DNA of 64,000 nucleotides from CAKKQX01 sp963734595. GTDB lineage: Bacteria > Pseudomonadota > Gammaproteobacteria > Burkholderiales > SG8-41. The notes beneath the pieces are model-generated. The model was not told the DNA's origin. It was given only the letters and a program-made list of their open reading frames with translations, and did no database searches. Of the stretch, positions 27,917-37,323 are shown one piece after another. The translations under genes and the position numbers were made by a program. The stretch lies in contig CAVTHV010000026.1 of assembly GCA_963734595.1 (NCBI GenBank), positions 124,001 through 188,000 of the forward strand. The letters are read 5' to 3'. How positions within the stretch are numbered: the first letter of the stretch is position 1; each line of letters opens with the position of its first letter.

Positions 27917-30087
27917 CGCTGGTGAAGGCTGAAGATTCAGCCGTCACCGCGTGGTTCGACCGCTTCGCGGGCCGTTATTCCCCGGCCGAGGCGGGGGCGC
28001 TGCGCGGCGTGCTCGATTTCGTCGCGCCGCTCTATGCCGGACGCAGGCTTGCCAGCGGCGAGCCGGTGCTGACGCACGTCCTCGAAACCGCCGGCATACT
28101 TGCCGAACTCAAGCTTGACCATGAAACGCTGACCGCGGCGCTGCTGTTTCCCTGTCACGAGGTCGCGCCGAAGGACGCGCAGTTGCTGCGCGAAAAATTC
28201 GGCGCCGCGATTGCCGAGCTTGCGCAGGGCGTGGTGCGCATGGGCGAGCTCGGCGCGCTGTCGAGCCGCAAGCAGGCGGCGCAAAAGCCGGAGCAGCAGG
28301 CGGCCCAACTCGAAGCGCTGCGCAAGATGCTGCTCGCCATGGTGCAGGACATCCGCGTGGTGCTGATCAAGATCGCCGACCATGTGCAGGAGCTGCGTTT
28401 TATCGTCAAGTCCGAAGACGAGGGGCTGCAGCGCGCATCGGCAGAGCTGACGCGCGATATTTTCGCGCCGCTCGCCAACCGCCTTGGGGTGTGGCAGCTC
28501 AAGTGGGAACTCGAGGATCTGGCCTTCCGCATCCTCGAGCCGGACACCTACAGGCGCATCGCGCGGCAACTCGACGAAAAGCGCGTGGACCGCGAGCGCT
28601 ACATCGAGAACGTGATGGCGATTCTCAAGGGCGAACTCGCGCGCGCCGGCATTGCCGCGGAGGTCACCGGCCGGCCCAAACATATATTCAGCATCTACAA
28701 GAAGATGCAGATGAAAGGCCTTGATTTTGAAGCACTTCATGATGTCCGGGCGGTGCGCATCCTGGTCGATGACGTCAAGGACTGTTACGCAGCGCTGGGG
28801 CTCGTGCACAACCTGTGGTCGCCGCTGCCCAAGGAGTTCGACGATTACATCGCCAAGCCCAAGAGCAACAACTACCGGTCGCTGCACACCGCGGTGATCG
28901 GTCCCGAAGGCAAGGCGGTCGAAGTGCAGATCCGCACTCACGACATGCACCAGAATTCGGAGCTGGGGGTCGCCGCGCACTGGCGCTACAAGGAAGGCGT
29001 GCGCCACGACAAAAGCTACGACGAGAAAATCGCGTGGCTGCGGCAGATCCTGGAATGGAAGGACGAGGTCGGCGACGCCGGCGAGCTTGCCGAGCAGTTC
29101 AAGAGCGGGCTGTTCGAAGACACCGTCTATGTGCTGACGCCGCAGGGCAGGGTCATCGATCTGCCGCAGGGGTCGACGCCGATCGATTTCGCCTACCATG
29201 TGCATACCGAGCTCGGCCACCGCTGCCGCGGCGCCAAGGTCGATGGTGCGATGGTGCCGCTCAATACGGCGCTTGCCAACGGCCAGCAGGTCGAAATCCT
29301 GGCGGCGAAGCAGGGCGGGCCGAGCCGCGACTGGCTTAACCCGCAGCTGGGCTATCTCAAAAGCCACGGTGCGCGCACCAAGGTCAGGCAATGGTTCAAC
29401 CGCCAGAACTATGAAGTGGACGCGGCCCAGGGCCGCACGGTGCTCGACAAGGAGCTGCAGCGCCAGGGGCTGACGAAGCTCAACCTCGACAAGCTTGCCG
29501 GCGATCTGGGATTTTCCAAGCTCAACGATTTCCTGGCCGAACTGGGACGTGGCGATATCGGGCCCAAACAGCTCACCGACGCGCTGCGCGGCGAGGTTGC
29601 GCCGCAGCCGGCGGCGGCGGAACCGCTGGTCGCGCGCCGGTCGCGCGCCGTCGGCAAGGACAGCGTGCTGGTGGTGGGCGTCGACAAGCTGCTGACGGTC
29701 CCGGCGAAGTGCTGCAAGCCGGTACCGCCCGATCCGATCGTCGGCTTCGTCACGCGCGGGCGCGGCGTCACCGTACATCGCGCGAGTTGCGCGAGCGTGA
29801 AGCGTCTCGATCCGGAGCGCATCGTGACGGCGGAGTGGGGCGGAGCGGAGGGCGCGACGTTCCCGATCGATATCGAGGTCGAGGCGGCGGATCGCACCGG
29901 TCTCTTGCGCGACATCTCGGAAGTGCTGTCGCGCGAGCGGATCAATGTCACTGCGACCAACACCGCGAGCCGCGATCTCTCCGCGCGCATGCGCTTCACG
30001 CTCGAAGTCGCCAATCTCGATCAGCTGCGGCGCGTGCTGGCGCTGATCCGCGATATCAAAGGTGTCGTGAGCGCGGCACGGCGCTGA
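27895..30087 (+). CDS. relA: (p)ppGpp synthetase RelA (hydrolase-dead type)
   Basis: About 730 residues, intact. The order is a pseudo-HD hydrolase domain, in which the metal-binding HD is lost (AALLFPCHEVAPKD instead of the LLHD motif), so hydrolase activity is not expected. Next is the synthetase domain with GRPKHIFSIYKKMQMKGLDF and DDYIAKPKSNNYRSLHTAV. A TGS domain (VYVLTPQGRVIDLPQGSTPI), the Cys/His zinc-finger region (KCCKPVPPDPIVGFVTRGRG, HRASC) and an ACT domain (DRTGLLRDISEVLSRERINV) follow. This is the monofunctional RelA layout that senses uncharged tRNA on ribosomes. Start ATG 27895 gives the usual RelA N-terminus. Confidence 0.93.
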   Translation: MVKASHLTLVKAEDSAVTAWFDRFAGRYSPAEAGALRGVLDFVAPLYAGRRLASGEPVLTHVLETAGILAELKLDHETLTAALLFPCHEVAPKDAQLLREKFGAAIAELAQGVVRMGELGALSSRKQAAQKPEQQAAQLEALRKMLLAMVQDIRVVLIKIADHVQELRFIVKSEDEGLQRASAELTRDIFAPLANRLGVWQLKWELEDLAFRILEPDTYRRIARQLDEKRVDRERYIENVMAILKGELARAGIAAEVTGRPKHIFSIYKKMQMKGLDFEALHDVRAVRILVDDVKDCYAALGLVHNLWSPLPKEFDDYIAKPKSNNYRSLHTAVIGPEGKAVEVQIRTHDMHQNSELGVAAHWRYKEGVRHDKSYDEKIAWLRQILEWKDEVGDAGELAEQFKSGLFEDTVYVLTPQGRVIDLPQGSTPIDFAYHVHTELGHRCRGAKVDGAMVPLNTALANGQQVEILAAKQGGPSRDWLNPQLGYLKSHGARTKVRQWFNRQNYEVDAAQGRTVLDKELQRQGLTKLNLDKLAGDLGFSKLNDFLAELGRGDIGPKQLTDALRGEVAPQPAAAEPLVARRSRAVGKDSVLVVGVDKLLTVPAKCCKPVPPDPIVGFVTRGRGVTVHRASCASVKRLDPERIVTAEWGGAEGATFPIDIEVEAADRTGLLRDISEVLSRERINVTATNTASRDLSARMRFTLEVANLDQLRRVLALIRDIKGVVSAARR

Positions 30088-30194
30088 ACGACAAAACGCC
30101 CGGATTTACAGGGTTAAGGCAGTCGCCAGAGAAGGGCTTCCCGCCAGACCGCAGCCTTTGATGCAATTTTGCGCTGCCAACATACTGATTTTAT

Positions 30195-30223
30195 TTGAAG
30201 CTCGACTGCGATTCGGCTAAAAT
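30195..30223 (+). promoter_or_regulatory. Promoter of tRNA-Val
   Basis: TTGAAG (30195-30200) and TAAAAT (30218-30223) are spaced by 17 bp, ending 11 bp before the mature 5' end of the tRNA. Confidence 0.8.
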
Positions 30224-30234
30224 GCCGCTTCTTT

Positions 30235-30311
30235 AGGCGCGTAGCTCAGCTGGTTAGAGCACCACCTTGACATGGTGGGGGTCGTTGGTTCGAGTCCAAT
30301 CGCGCCTACCA
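30235..30311 (+). tRNA. tRNA-Val (anticodon GAC)
   Basis: A 77-nt cloverleaf with encoded CCA. The acceptor stem AGGCGCG pairs with CGCGCCT, the D arm is GCTC...GAGC, and the anticodon stem CCACC/GGTGG has loop TTGACAT (GAC at 30269-30271). The T arm is TTGG-TTCGAGT-CCAA. Confidence 0.97.
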
Positions 30312-30353
30312 ATTACAGGCAGCACAGCGTACGGAACAGGGAAAGGCAGCGTT

Positions 30354-30395
30354 ATGACACCGCGAACTTGCGCCACGATGTTGCTGCGTTGCTAG
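30354..30395 (+). CDS. Possible thrS leader peptide
   Basis: A 13-codon frame, MTPRTCATMLLRC, has three threonine codons of three kinds (ACA, ACT, ACG). AAAGG lies 7 bp before its ATG. It ends 26 bp before the terminator hairpin that precedes thrS. The placement is what an amino-acid-responsive attenuator would need. Purely inferential. Confidence 0.3.
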   Translation: MTPRTCATMLLRC

Positions 30396-30421
30396 TCGTG
30401 CTGTTTCGCTGTACCGGGAAA

Positions 30422-30448
30422 AAGTGCGGCCAGACCGCACTTTTTTTT
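30422..30448 (+). terminator. Terminator/attenuator immediately before thrS
   Basis: An 8-bp perfect stem AAGTGCGG / CCGCACTT (30422-30429 and 30435-30442) with a 5-nt loop and eight T, counting two in the stem end. It ends 23 bp before the thrS ATG, leaving no room for a promoter after it. It may end the tRNA-Val transcript, attenuate thrS, or both. Confidence 0.85.
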
Positions 30449-30471
30449 ACTCTGCGCTGACGAATTCTGAC

Positions 30472-32388
30472 ATGGTCAACATAAAACTTCCGGACGGCTC
30501 GGTCCGTCCTTTCGACAAACCGGTTTCGGTCGCCGAGGTCGCGGCCGCCATCGGACCGGGGCTCGCCAAGGCGGCGCTTGCCGGGCGCGTCGATGGCAAG
30601 CTCGTCGATACCTCCTATCGCATTGCGGCCGATGCCGATGTTTCGATCGTCACCGACAAGGATGCCGCCGGGCTCGAGATCATCCGTCACTCCACGGCGC
30701 ACCTGCTGGCGCATGCGGTGAAGGAACTGTTTCCCGAAGCGCAGGTGACGATAGGCCCGGTGATCGAGGACGGGTTCTACTACGATTTTTCCTACAAACG
30801 GCCGTTTACGCCCGAAGATCTCGCCGCGATCGAGAAGCGCATGGCGGAAATCGCCAAACGCGATATCAAGGTCGAGCGCCGGCTGATGCCGCGCGATGAG
30901 GCGGTCGCCTTCTTCAAGAATCTGGGCGAACACTACAAGGCCGAGATCATCGCGTCGATTCCGAGCAACGAGCCGATATCGCTTTACGCGCAGGACAATT
31001 TCATCGATCTGTGCCGCGGCCCGCACGTGCCCTCGACCGGAAAACTCAAGGTATTCAAGCTGATGAAGCTGGCCGGCGCCTACTGGCGCGGCGACTCGAA
31101 AAACGAGATGCTGCAGCGGATTTACGGCACGGCGTGGACCAAAAAGGAAGACCAGGAAACCTATCTTCATCGCCTGGAAGAAGCCGAAAAGCGCGATCAC
31201 CGCAAACTGGGCCGCAGTCTCGACCTGTTTCACCAGCAGGACGAGGCGCCGGGGATGGTGTTCTGGCATCCCAAGGGCTGGGCGATCTGGCAGGTGATCG
31301 AGCAGTACCTGCGCCAGGTGGTGAACGAGCACGGTTACCAGGAAATCCGCACGCCGCAGATCATGGACCGCTCGCTGTGGGAGCGGTCCGGTCACTGGGA
31401 AAATTTCCGCGAAAACATGTTCACCACGGAGTCGGAATCGCGCGACTACGCGGTCAAGCCGATGAACTGCCCCGGGCACATCCAGGTATTCAACCAGGGG
31501 ATCAAGAGCTACCGCGACCTGCCGCTGCGGCTTGCCGAATTCGGTTCCTGCCACCGCAACGAGCCCTCGGGCGCGCTGCACGGACTGATGCGGGTGCGCA
31601 ATTTCGTCCAGGACGACGCGCACATTTTCTGCACCGAAGAACAGGTGCAGGCAGAGGTCAGCCAGTTCATCCGGCTGCTGCAGCGGGTCTACGCCGATTT
31701 CGGTTTCAACGACGTCCTGGTCAAGCTGTCGCTGCGGCCGGCGAAGCGCGTCGGCAGCGACGAGCAATGGGACAAGGCCGAGGCGGCGCTCGAGGCTTCG
31801 CTGCGCGCGATGGGCCTGCCATTCGAGGTGCAGCCGGGCGAAGGCGCGTTCTACGGCCCCAAGATCGAGTTTTCGCTGAAAGACAGCCTCGGGCGGGTCT
31901 GGCAGTGCGGCACGATGCAGCTCGATTTCTCGATGCCGGGACGGCTGGGCGCCGAATATGTCGCCGAGGACAACACCCGCAAGACGCCGGTGATGCTGCA
32001 CCGGGCGATCCTGGGCTCGCTGGAACGCTTCATCGGCATCCTGATCGAGCATTACGCGGGTGCCATGCCGGTGTGGCTGGCGCCGCTGCAGGTGGTGGTC
32101 ATCAACGTCTCCGAACACCAGGCCGACTATGCCGGGCAGGTGGCGGAAGCGCTCCAAACCGCCGGTTTGCGCGCCGAAGCCGACTTGAGGAATGAGAAGA
32201 TTTCCTATAAAATTCGGGAACATAGTTTACTTAAGCTGCCTTACCAGGTCATCGTAGGCGACAAGGAAGTGGCGGCGCAAAAGGTTGCCGTGCGGACCCG
32301 CAAGGGCGAAGACCTGGGACAGGTGTCCCTGGAAGGCTTCATCGACCGCCTCAAAACCGAGGCGGCGCAGAGGGGCCACGCGGCTTGA
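30472..32388 (+). CDS. thrS: Threonyl-tRNA synthetase
   Basis: 638 residues, intact. The order is TGS domain (MVNIKLPDGSVRPFDKP), editing domain with HSTAHLLAHAVKELFP and a Cys in DLCRGPHVP, and class II core (GHWENFRENMF, NCPGHIQVFNQ, HRNEPSGALHGLMRVRNFVQ). The zinc ligands are the Cys of NCPGH, the His of DDAHIF, and a later His. The C-terminal anticodon domain contains PYQVIVGDKEV. The ATG at 30472 matches the family N-terminus; no clear Shine-Dalgarno is seen. First gene of the thrS-infC-rpmI-rplT-pheST-ihfA string. Confidence 0.97.
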   Translation: MVNIKLPDGSVRPFDKPVSVAEVAAAIGPGLAKAALAGRVDGKLVDTSYRIAADADVSIVTDKDAAGLEIIRHSTAHLLAHAVKELFPEAQVTIGPVIEDGFYYDFSYKRPFTPEDLAAIEKRMAEIAKRDIKVERRLMPRDEAVAFFKNLGEHYKAEIIASIPSNEPISLYAQDNFIDLCRGPHVPSTGKLKVFKLMKLAGAYWRGDSKNEMLQRIYGTAWTKKEDQETYLHRLEEAEKRDHRKLGRSLDLFHQQDEAPGMVFWHPKGWAIWQVIEQYLRQVVNEHGYQEIRTPQIMDRSLWERSGHWENFRENMFTTESESRDYAVKPMNCPGHIQVFNQGIKSYRDLPLRLAEFGSCHRNEPSGALHGLMRVRNFVQDDAHIFCTEEQVQAEVSQFIRLLQRVYADFGFNDVLVKLSLRPAKRVGSDEQWDKAEAALEASLRAMGLPFEVQPGEGAFYGPKIEFSLKDSLGRVWQCGTMQLDFSMPGRLGAEYVAEDNTRKTPVMLHRAILGSLERFIGILIEHYAGAMPVWLAPLQVVVINVSEHQADYAGQVAEALQTAGLRAEADLRNEKISYKIREHSLLKLPYQVIVGDKEVAAQKVAVRTRKGEDLGQVSLEGFIDRLKTEAAQRGHAA

Positions 32389-32415
32389 GACTGACGAAAC
32401 AAAGGAGTTTTTCTA

Positions 32416-33078
32416 ATAGCTAAGGAAGAAGAAGCACGGATCAACAGCGAGATTTCCGCGCCGGAGGTCCGTCTGATCGGTGTCAACGGGGAACCGCTCG
32501 GAATCGTGAGCCTCGCCAGCGCCAACAAGCTGGCTGAGGAAGCCGAACTGGATCTGGTCGAGATCGCCCCCACGGCGAAGCCGCCGGTGTGCCGCATCAT
32601 GGATTACGGGAAATTCAAGTACCGTGAGAGCAAGCGGCAGCACGAGGCGAAACTCAAGCAAAAGCAGATCGTCGTCAAGGAGATCAAGTTTCGCCCGGGC
32701 ACTGACGAGGGCGATTACAAGATCAAGCTGCGCAATCTGATCCGCTTTCTCGACGAAGGCGACAAGACCAAGATCACGCTGCGGTTCCGCGGCCGCGAGA
32801 TGGCGCATCAGGAAATCGGGATGCGGCTGCTCGAGCGGGTCAGGACCGATCTCGATGCGCACGGCGTGATCGAGCAGTTCCCGAAGATGGAAGGCCGGCA
32901 GCTCATCATGGTGCTGTCGCCGAAGAAAGGTGGTAAGGGTTCCCAGCCGGTGAAAGCCGGGGCGGCGCCGAAAAAGGCAGCGCCCGCAACACCCAAGGCC
33001 AAGGTTGCAGTGAAGACGACTGAAGCCGTGGAGCCGCAGGCGGAAACGGAAGCAGCCGCTGGGATTGAGAAGAAGTAG
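32416..33078 (+). CDS. infC: Translation initiation factor IF-3, AUA start codon
   Basis: IF-3 proofreads initiator selection on the 30S subunit. AAAGGAG at 32401-32407 is followed 8 bp later by ATA (32416), giving AKEEEARINSEISAPEVRLI and then GVNGEPLGIV, the conserved IF-3 N-terminus; no ATG lies in that region. The first ATG (32506) would delete it. The N domain, the linker KYRESKRQHEAKLKQKQ and the C domain (KEIKFRPGTDEGDYKIKLRN) are complete. A Lys/Ala/Pro-rich extension of about 45 residues makes it 220 residues, longer than the usual 180. A non-AUG start is the basis of IF-3 autoregulation. Confidence 0.93.
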   Translation: MAKEEEARINSEISAPEVRLIGVNGEPLGIVSLASANKLAEEAELDLVEIAPTAKPPVCRIMDYGKFKYRESKRQHEAKLKQKQIVVKEIKFRPGTDEGDYKIKLRNLIRFLDEGDKTKITLRFRGREMAHQEIGMRLLERVRTDLDAHGVIEQFPKMEGRQLIMVLSPKKGGKGSQPVKAGAAPKKAAPATPKAKVAVKTTEAVEPQAETEAAAGIEKK

Positions 33079-33158
33079 TTAGAAGAAGTAGTTGTCCGGG
33101 TTTACGAAGTCCCCGCGGAACGCAGGGCACCCGGCGCTAGGCTAAAACAGGAGTTGTC

Positions 33159-33353
33159 ATGCCGAAGATGAAGACCAAGAGCGGCGCTGCGAAGCGCTTC
33201 AAGAAGCTGGGAGGTGGCGGGTTCAAGCGCGCCAGCGCCAACGTGCGCCACATCCTGACCAAGAAAACGACCAAACGCAAGCGTCATTTGCGCGGCACCA
33301 GCAGCGTGCACGCGTCGAATGTGCGCTCCGTGCGTGCCATGTTGCCGAACTAG
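33159..33353 (+). CDS. rpmI: 50S ribosomal protein L35
   Basis: 64 residues: PKMKTKSGAAKRFKKLGGGG, then SANVRHILTKKTTKRKRHLR. Standard L35 length and sequence. It lies between infC and rplT in the conserved operon; AGGAG is 7 bp upstream. Confidence 0.97.
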   Translation: MPKMKTKSGAAKRFKKLGGGGFKRASANVRHILTKKTTKRKRHLRGTSSVHASNVRSVRAMLPN

Positions 33354-33364
33354 GAGGATGAGCC

Positions 33365-33723
33365 ATGCCTAGAGTCAAACGTGGCGTAACCGCGCGCGCC
33401 GCCACAAGAAAGTAATGCAGAAGGCGAAGGGTTTCCGCGGCCGCCGCGGGAACGTGTTCCGTATCGCCAACGAAGCGGTGATGCGCGCCGGGCAGTACGC
33501 GTACCGCGACCGCCGCACCCGCAAGCGCGTGTTCCGCGCGCTGTGGATTGCGCGCATCAACGCGGCCGCGCGTGAACACGGCATGAGCTACAGCGTGTTC
33601 ATGAACGGACTGAAGAAGGCCGCGATCGAGGTCGATCGCAAGGTGCTTGCCGATATCGCGGTGCTCGACAAGCCGGCATTCGGCAAGTTCGTCGAAAAGG
33701 CCAAGGCCAGCCTCGGCGTCTGA
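33365..33723 (+). CDS. rplT: 50S ribosomal protein L20 (one missing base)
   Basis: The start MPRVKRGVTARA is followed by a frame change, and the rest (HKKVMQKAKGFRGRRGNVFR ... KKAAIEVDRKVLADIAVLDK) is standard L20. The span is 359 nt, one short of the 360 needed for 119 residues plus stop. A C appears to be missing in the GCGCGCGCCGCC run near 33398. As L20 is essential for assembly, the defect is almost certainly a sequence error. It starts 11 bp after rpmI. Confidence 0.95.
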
Positions 33724-33740
33724 ACCCTGATGCGGAAAGA

Positions 33741-33768
33741 AGGAGGCTGATGCGGCCTCCTTTTTTTT
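33741..33768 (+). terminator. Terminator between rplT and pheS
   Basis: Stem AGGAGGC / GCCTCCT (33741-33747 and 33755-33761), loop of 7, followed by a run of eight T. It lies 17 bp past the rplT stop and 22 bp before pheS, a position comparable to the pheST attenuator of enterobacteria, though no convincing leader peptide precedes it. Confidence 0.85.
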
Positions 33769-33790
33769 CTCTGTTTTTCCTAAGCGCAAG

Positions 33791-34778
33791 ATGCAAGACC
33801 TTGATGTCATTGTGAATGAGGCGCTCGCGCAGTTTGCGGGCATCGACGATGCCGATCAACTCGAGCAGGCGAAGGCACGCTATCTCGGCAAGTCCGGCGC
33901 GTTGACCGAGTTGCTGAAAGGCCTCGGCAAGCTGCCCGCCGCGGAGCGCCCGGCAATGGGCAGCCGCATCAATGCCGCAAAGGAAAAGCTCGAATCCGCA
34001 TTGCGCGAGCAGCGCGAGAAAATCGTGTCGCAGCGGCTCGAAGCCAAACTCAGCGAGGAAGCGCTCGACGTGACGCTGCCGGCCCGCGGCCTGGAGTGCG
34101 GCGGACTGCATCCGGTGACGCTTACGCTGGAGCGCATTGAAACGCTGTTCCGCTCGCTGGGGTTCGAAGTCGCCGACGGTCCCGAGATCGAGACCGATTA
34201 CTACAATTTCACCGCGCTCAACCAGCCGGAAAATCATCCGGCGCGTTCGATGCACGACACCTTCTACCTGGAGGACGGCCGGCATTTGCTGCGCACGCAT
34301 ACCTCTCCGATCCAGATCCGCTACATGGAACATAACCGGCCGCCGGTCAAGATCATCGCGCCGGGACGGGTCTATCGCGTCGACTCCGATGCGACGCACT
34401 CGCCGATGTTCCACCAGATCGAGGGGCTGTGGATCGACGAGCACATCACGTTTGCCGACCTGAAAGGCGTGCTGGCGGATTTCTTCAGGCGCTTTTTCGA
34501 GCGCGACGACCTGAAAGTGCGTTTCCGCCCGTCATTCTTCCCGTTCACCGAACCCTCGGCCGAGATCGACATGAGCTTCGGCGACGGCTGGCTGGAAACG
34601 GGGGGCTGCGGCATGGTGCATCCCAACGTGCTGCGCAACGTCGATATCGATCCGCGAGCGGTACCAGGGCTTCGCATTCGGCCTGGGCCCGGACCGGCTC
34701 ACGATGCTGCGCTATGGCGTGAACGATCTGCGGTTGTTCTTCGAGAATGACTTGCGGTTTTTAAAGCAATTTAATTGA
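33791..34778 (+). CDS. pheS: Phenylalanyl-tRNA synthetase alpha subunit (one frameshift)
   Basis: About 328 residues. N-terminal coiled coil (LEQAKARYLGKSGALTELLK), then class II motifs: GFEVADGPEIETDYYNFTAL, HDTFYL, LLRTHTSPIQIRYM, and PGRVYRVDSDATHSPMFHQI. Also WLETGGCGMVHPNVLRNVDI and, after an indel near 34657, YQGFAFGLGPDRLTMLRYGV. It ends at TGA 34776-34778, and the next base begins a repeat element. Forms the (alpha-beta)2 enzyme with PheT. Confidence 0.95.
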
Positions 34779-34940
34779 GCCGCCAAGGCCGCCAAGCACG
34801 CCAAGAAAACACGAACAAGAACATATATACCATGGGCAAGAAGAAATATTTTCAGGAATGCGAAGATTCCAAGTTGATCGTCTTTGTTAAATGTTATTGG
34901 TTTTCGTTTGATTTCTTGGCGTCTTGGCGGCCTTGGCGGT
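34779..34940 (+). repeat. 162-bp inverted-arm element, 9-bp unit CGCCAAG type
   Basis: The left arm (34779-34805) is three consecutive 9-mers: GCCGCCAAG, GCCGCCAAG, CACGCCAAG. The right arm (34915-34940) is the inverse: CTTGGCGT, CTTGGCGGC, CTTGGCGGT. Between them lies about 109 bp of AT-rich DNA. The left arm begins at the base after the pheS stop. The element is read open in the pheT frame, but no coding role is evident. Confidence 0.85.
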
Positions 34941-34951
34941 TAATATTGAAT

Positions 34952-37311
34952 ATGAAGTTCTCCGAAAACTGGCTCCGCACTTTCGTCAATCCTCCGCTCT
35001 CCAGCCGGGAGCTGGCGGACGCGTTGACGATGGGCGGCATCGAAGTCGAGTTTATGGAGCCTGCGGCGCCGCTGTTCGACAAGGTGGTGGTGGGTGAAGT
35101 GCTCAAGGTCGAGAAGCATCCCGGCGCCGACCGCCTGGCGGTGTGCGAAGTCGATACCGGCGCCGCGCCGCTCACCATCGTCTGCGGCGCGCCCAACGTG
35201 CGTCCGGGCATCAAGGTGCCGGCGGCGCTGGTCGGGGCGCGGCTTCCCGGCATGGAGATCAAGGCGGCCAAGGTGCGCGGCGTCGAATCGCACGGCATGT
35301 TGTGCTCGGCCCGCGAACTGGGCCTGAGCGAAGACGCTGCCGGACTCCTGATCCTGCCGCAGGACGCGCAAACGGGCGCCGATATCCGGAAAGTGCTCGA
35401 TCTCGACGATCAGCTGTTTACCACCAAGCCGACGCCGAACCGCGGCGATTGCCTGAGCCTGCTGGGCATGGCGCGCGAAGTCGCTGCCATTACCGGCGCC
35501 GCGATCACGGCCGTCAAATGCGATCCGGTGGAGGATGAACTTGGCGAAGCGCTCGACATCAAGCTCGAGGCACCGCAGGCATGTCCGCGTTATTGCGGGC
35601 GGCTGGTGCGCGGCGTCAACGCCCGCGCGCGGACGCCGCAATGGATGGTGGAACGGCTCGCACGCAGCGGCGTGCGCTCGCTCGGTGCCCTTGTCGACAT
35701 CACCAACTATGTCATGCTCGAACTGGGGCAGCCGCTGCACGCGTTCGATGCCGCAAAAATCGAGGGCGCCGTGCACGTGCGTTTTGCGCCGGGACCAGGA
35801 GCGGCTGACGCTGCTCAACGGTGAAACGCCCGCGCTGTCGCCGGATTTTCTGGTGATCGCCGATGACAAGAAGGCGCTGGCGCTGGCAGGCATCATGGGC
35901 GGGGCCGACAGCGCGGTGAGCGACTGCCACCACGGATATTTTTCTCGAAAGCGCGTTTTTCGACCCCGGCGTGATCGCCGGCAAATCACGCATCCTCGGT
36001 TTCGGCTCGGATTCGTCGCACCGGTTCGAGCGTGGCGTCGATTTTTCCGGGACCGTGAGCGCGCTGGAGCACGCCACGCAACTGGTGCTGGAGATTTGCG
36101 GCGGCAAGGCAGGCCCGGTGAGTGAAGCGGGCGCGGCATTGCCGCAGCGCGCGCCGGTACACCTTGCGCCTCGAGCGCGCCGCGCGTCTGCTCGGCATAG
36201 AACTCGGTGTCGCCGAGGTGGGTGGCATGCTGCGCCGTCTCGGCTTCGAATTCACGGCAGCGAAGGGCGTATTCCACGTGATGCCGCCGGCGCACCGCTT
36301 CGATATCTCGATCGAGGAGGACTTGATCGAAGAGGTGGCGCGCATCCACGGTTATGACAACATTCCCGCCGCCACCCCGGTGGCACATGCCGTCGATGCT
36401 GCCGGTGCCCGAGGCCACGCGCGATGCGGCAGCGGTCCGCCGGCTGCTGGTGGCGCGCGATTACCAGGAAGTCGTGACTTACAGTTTTGTCGATCGCGCA
36501 GTGGGAACATGATTTCTGCGGGAATGCATCGCCGGTGGCGCTCGCCAATCCGATTGCGAGCCAGATGAGCGTGATGCGTTCCAGCCTGATCGGCAGCCTC
36601 GTCAACTGCGTCGCGTTCAACGTCAGTCACAAGCAGGCGCGGGTGCGCGTATTCGAGATCGGCCGCTGTTTTGCGGCAACCCCAGATGGTGGGCATGAAC
36701 AGCCGCTGCGGGTGGGCGCTATCGCTTATGGTGATGCACTGCAAGAACAGTGGGGGAGTCCGGCACGCCGCGTCGATTTTTACGACGTGAAAGCCGACGT
36801 GGAGGCGCTGCTTGCACCGCGTGGCGTGCAGTATGACGCGGCGTCCCATCCCGCACTGCACCCAGGCAAAACCGCCCGCATTGTCCGCAACGGTATGACG
36901 ATAGGATGGATAGGGGAATTGCATCCGCGCTGGCAACGGAAGTATGATCTCGCCTTTGCTCCGGTGCTCTTCGAGCTGGACTTCGAGTACGTGGCCGAGG
37001 GAACGCTGCCGGTTTACGCCGAGATTTCCAGGTTTCCGCCAGTGCGGCGCGATCTCGCCGTCATCGTTGACGAGAACGTGAGTTATCGGGCGATGGTGGA
37101 GGGCTTGAATTCCGGGCGGCCGGCGATAGTGACCGAAATCGGGCTATTTGACGTATACCGCGGGTCGGGTATAGAAAAGGGTAAAAAAAGTCTTGCATTC
37201 AGGGTGTTATTGCAGGATACTCATAAAACTTTGACCGATTCGGAAGTGGATTCCGCCGTCGCGCAACTGATCCAGGTTTTGCAACAACGCTTCAACGCGA
37301 AGCTTCGTTGA
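34952..37311 (+). CDS. pheT: Phenylalanyl-tRNA synthetase beta subunit (several frameshifts)
   Basis: About 786 residues. MKFSENWLRTFVNPPLSSRE starts the protein. The tRNA-binding OB domain follows (VGEVLKVEKHPGADRLAVCE), then the B3/B4 editing domain (TKPTPNRGDCLSLLGMAREV, DITNYVMLELGQPLHAFDA), and B5 (RLERAARLLGIELGVAEVGG, EEDLIEEVARIHGYDNIPA). The core has LIGSLVNCVAFNVSHKQARV, and the FDX anticodon-binding domain lies at the end (YAEISRFPPVRRDLAVIVDE). About five indels between 35790 and 36500. The ATG at 34952 is the family start; the frame is open upstream through the repeat element but that is not family sequence. No clear ribosome-binding site. Confidence 0.93.
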
Positions 37312-37323
37312 ATAGGGGAGAAC

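Noticed and set aside
33750..33815. A pheM-like leader peptide, MRPPFFSLFFL, before pheS.
   Set aside because: Its Phe codons come from the terminator's own T-run, downstream of the hairpin, so stalling there could not control it; the frame also overlaps pheS.
34775..34951. N-terminal extension of PheT through the repeat element.
   Set aside because: The added sequence is the element translated; PheT proteins begin at MKFSENWLR.
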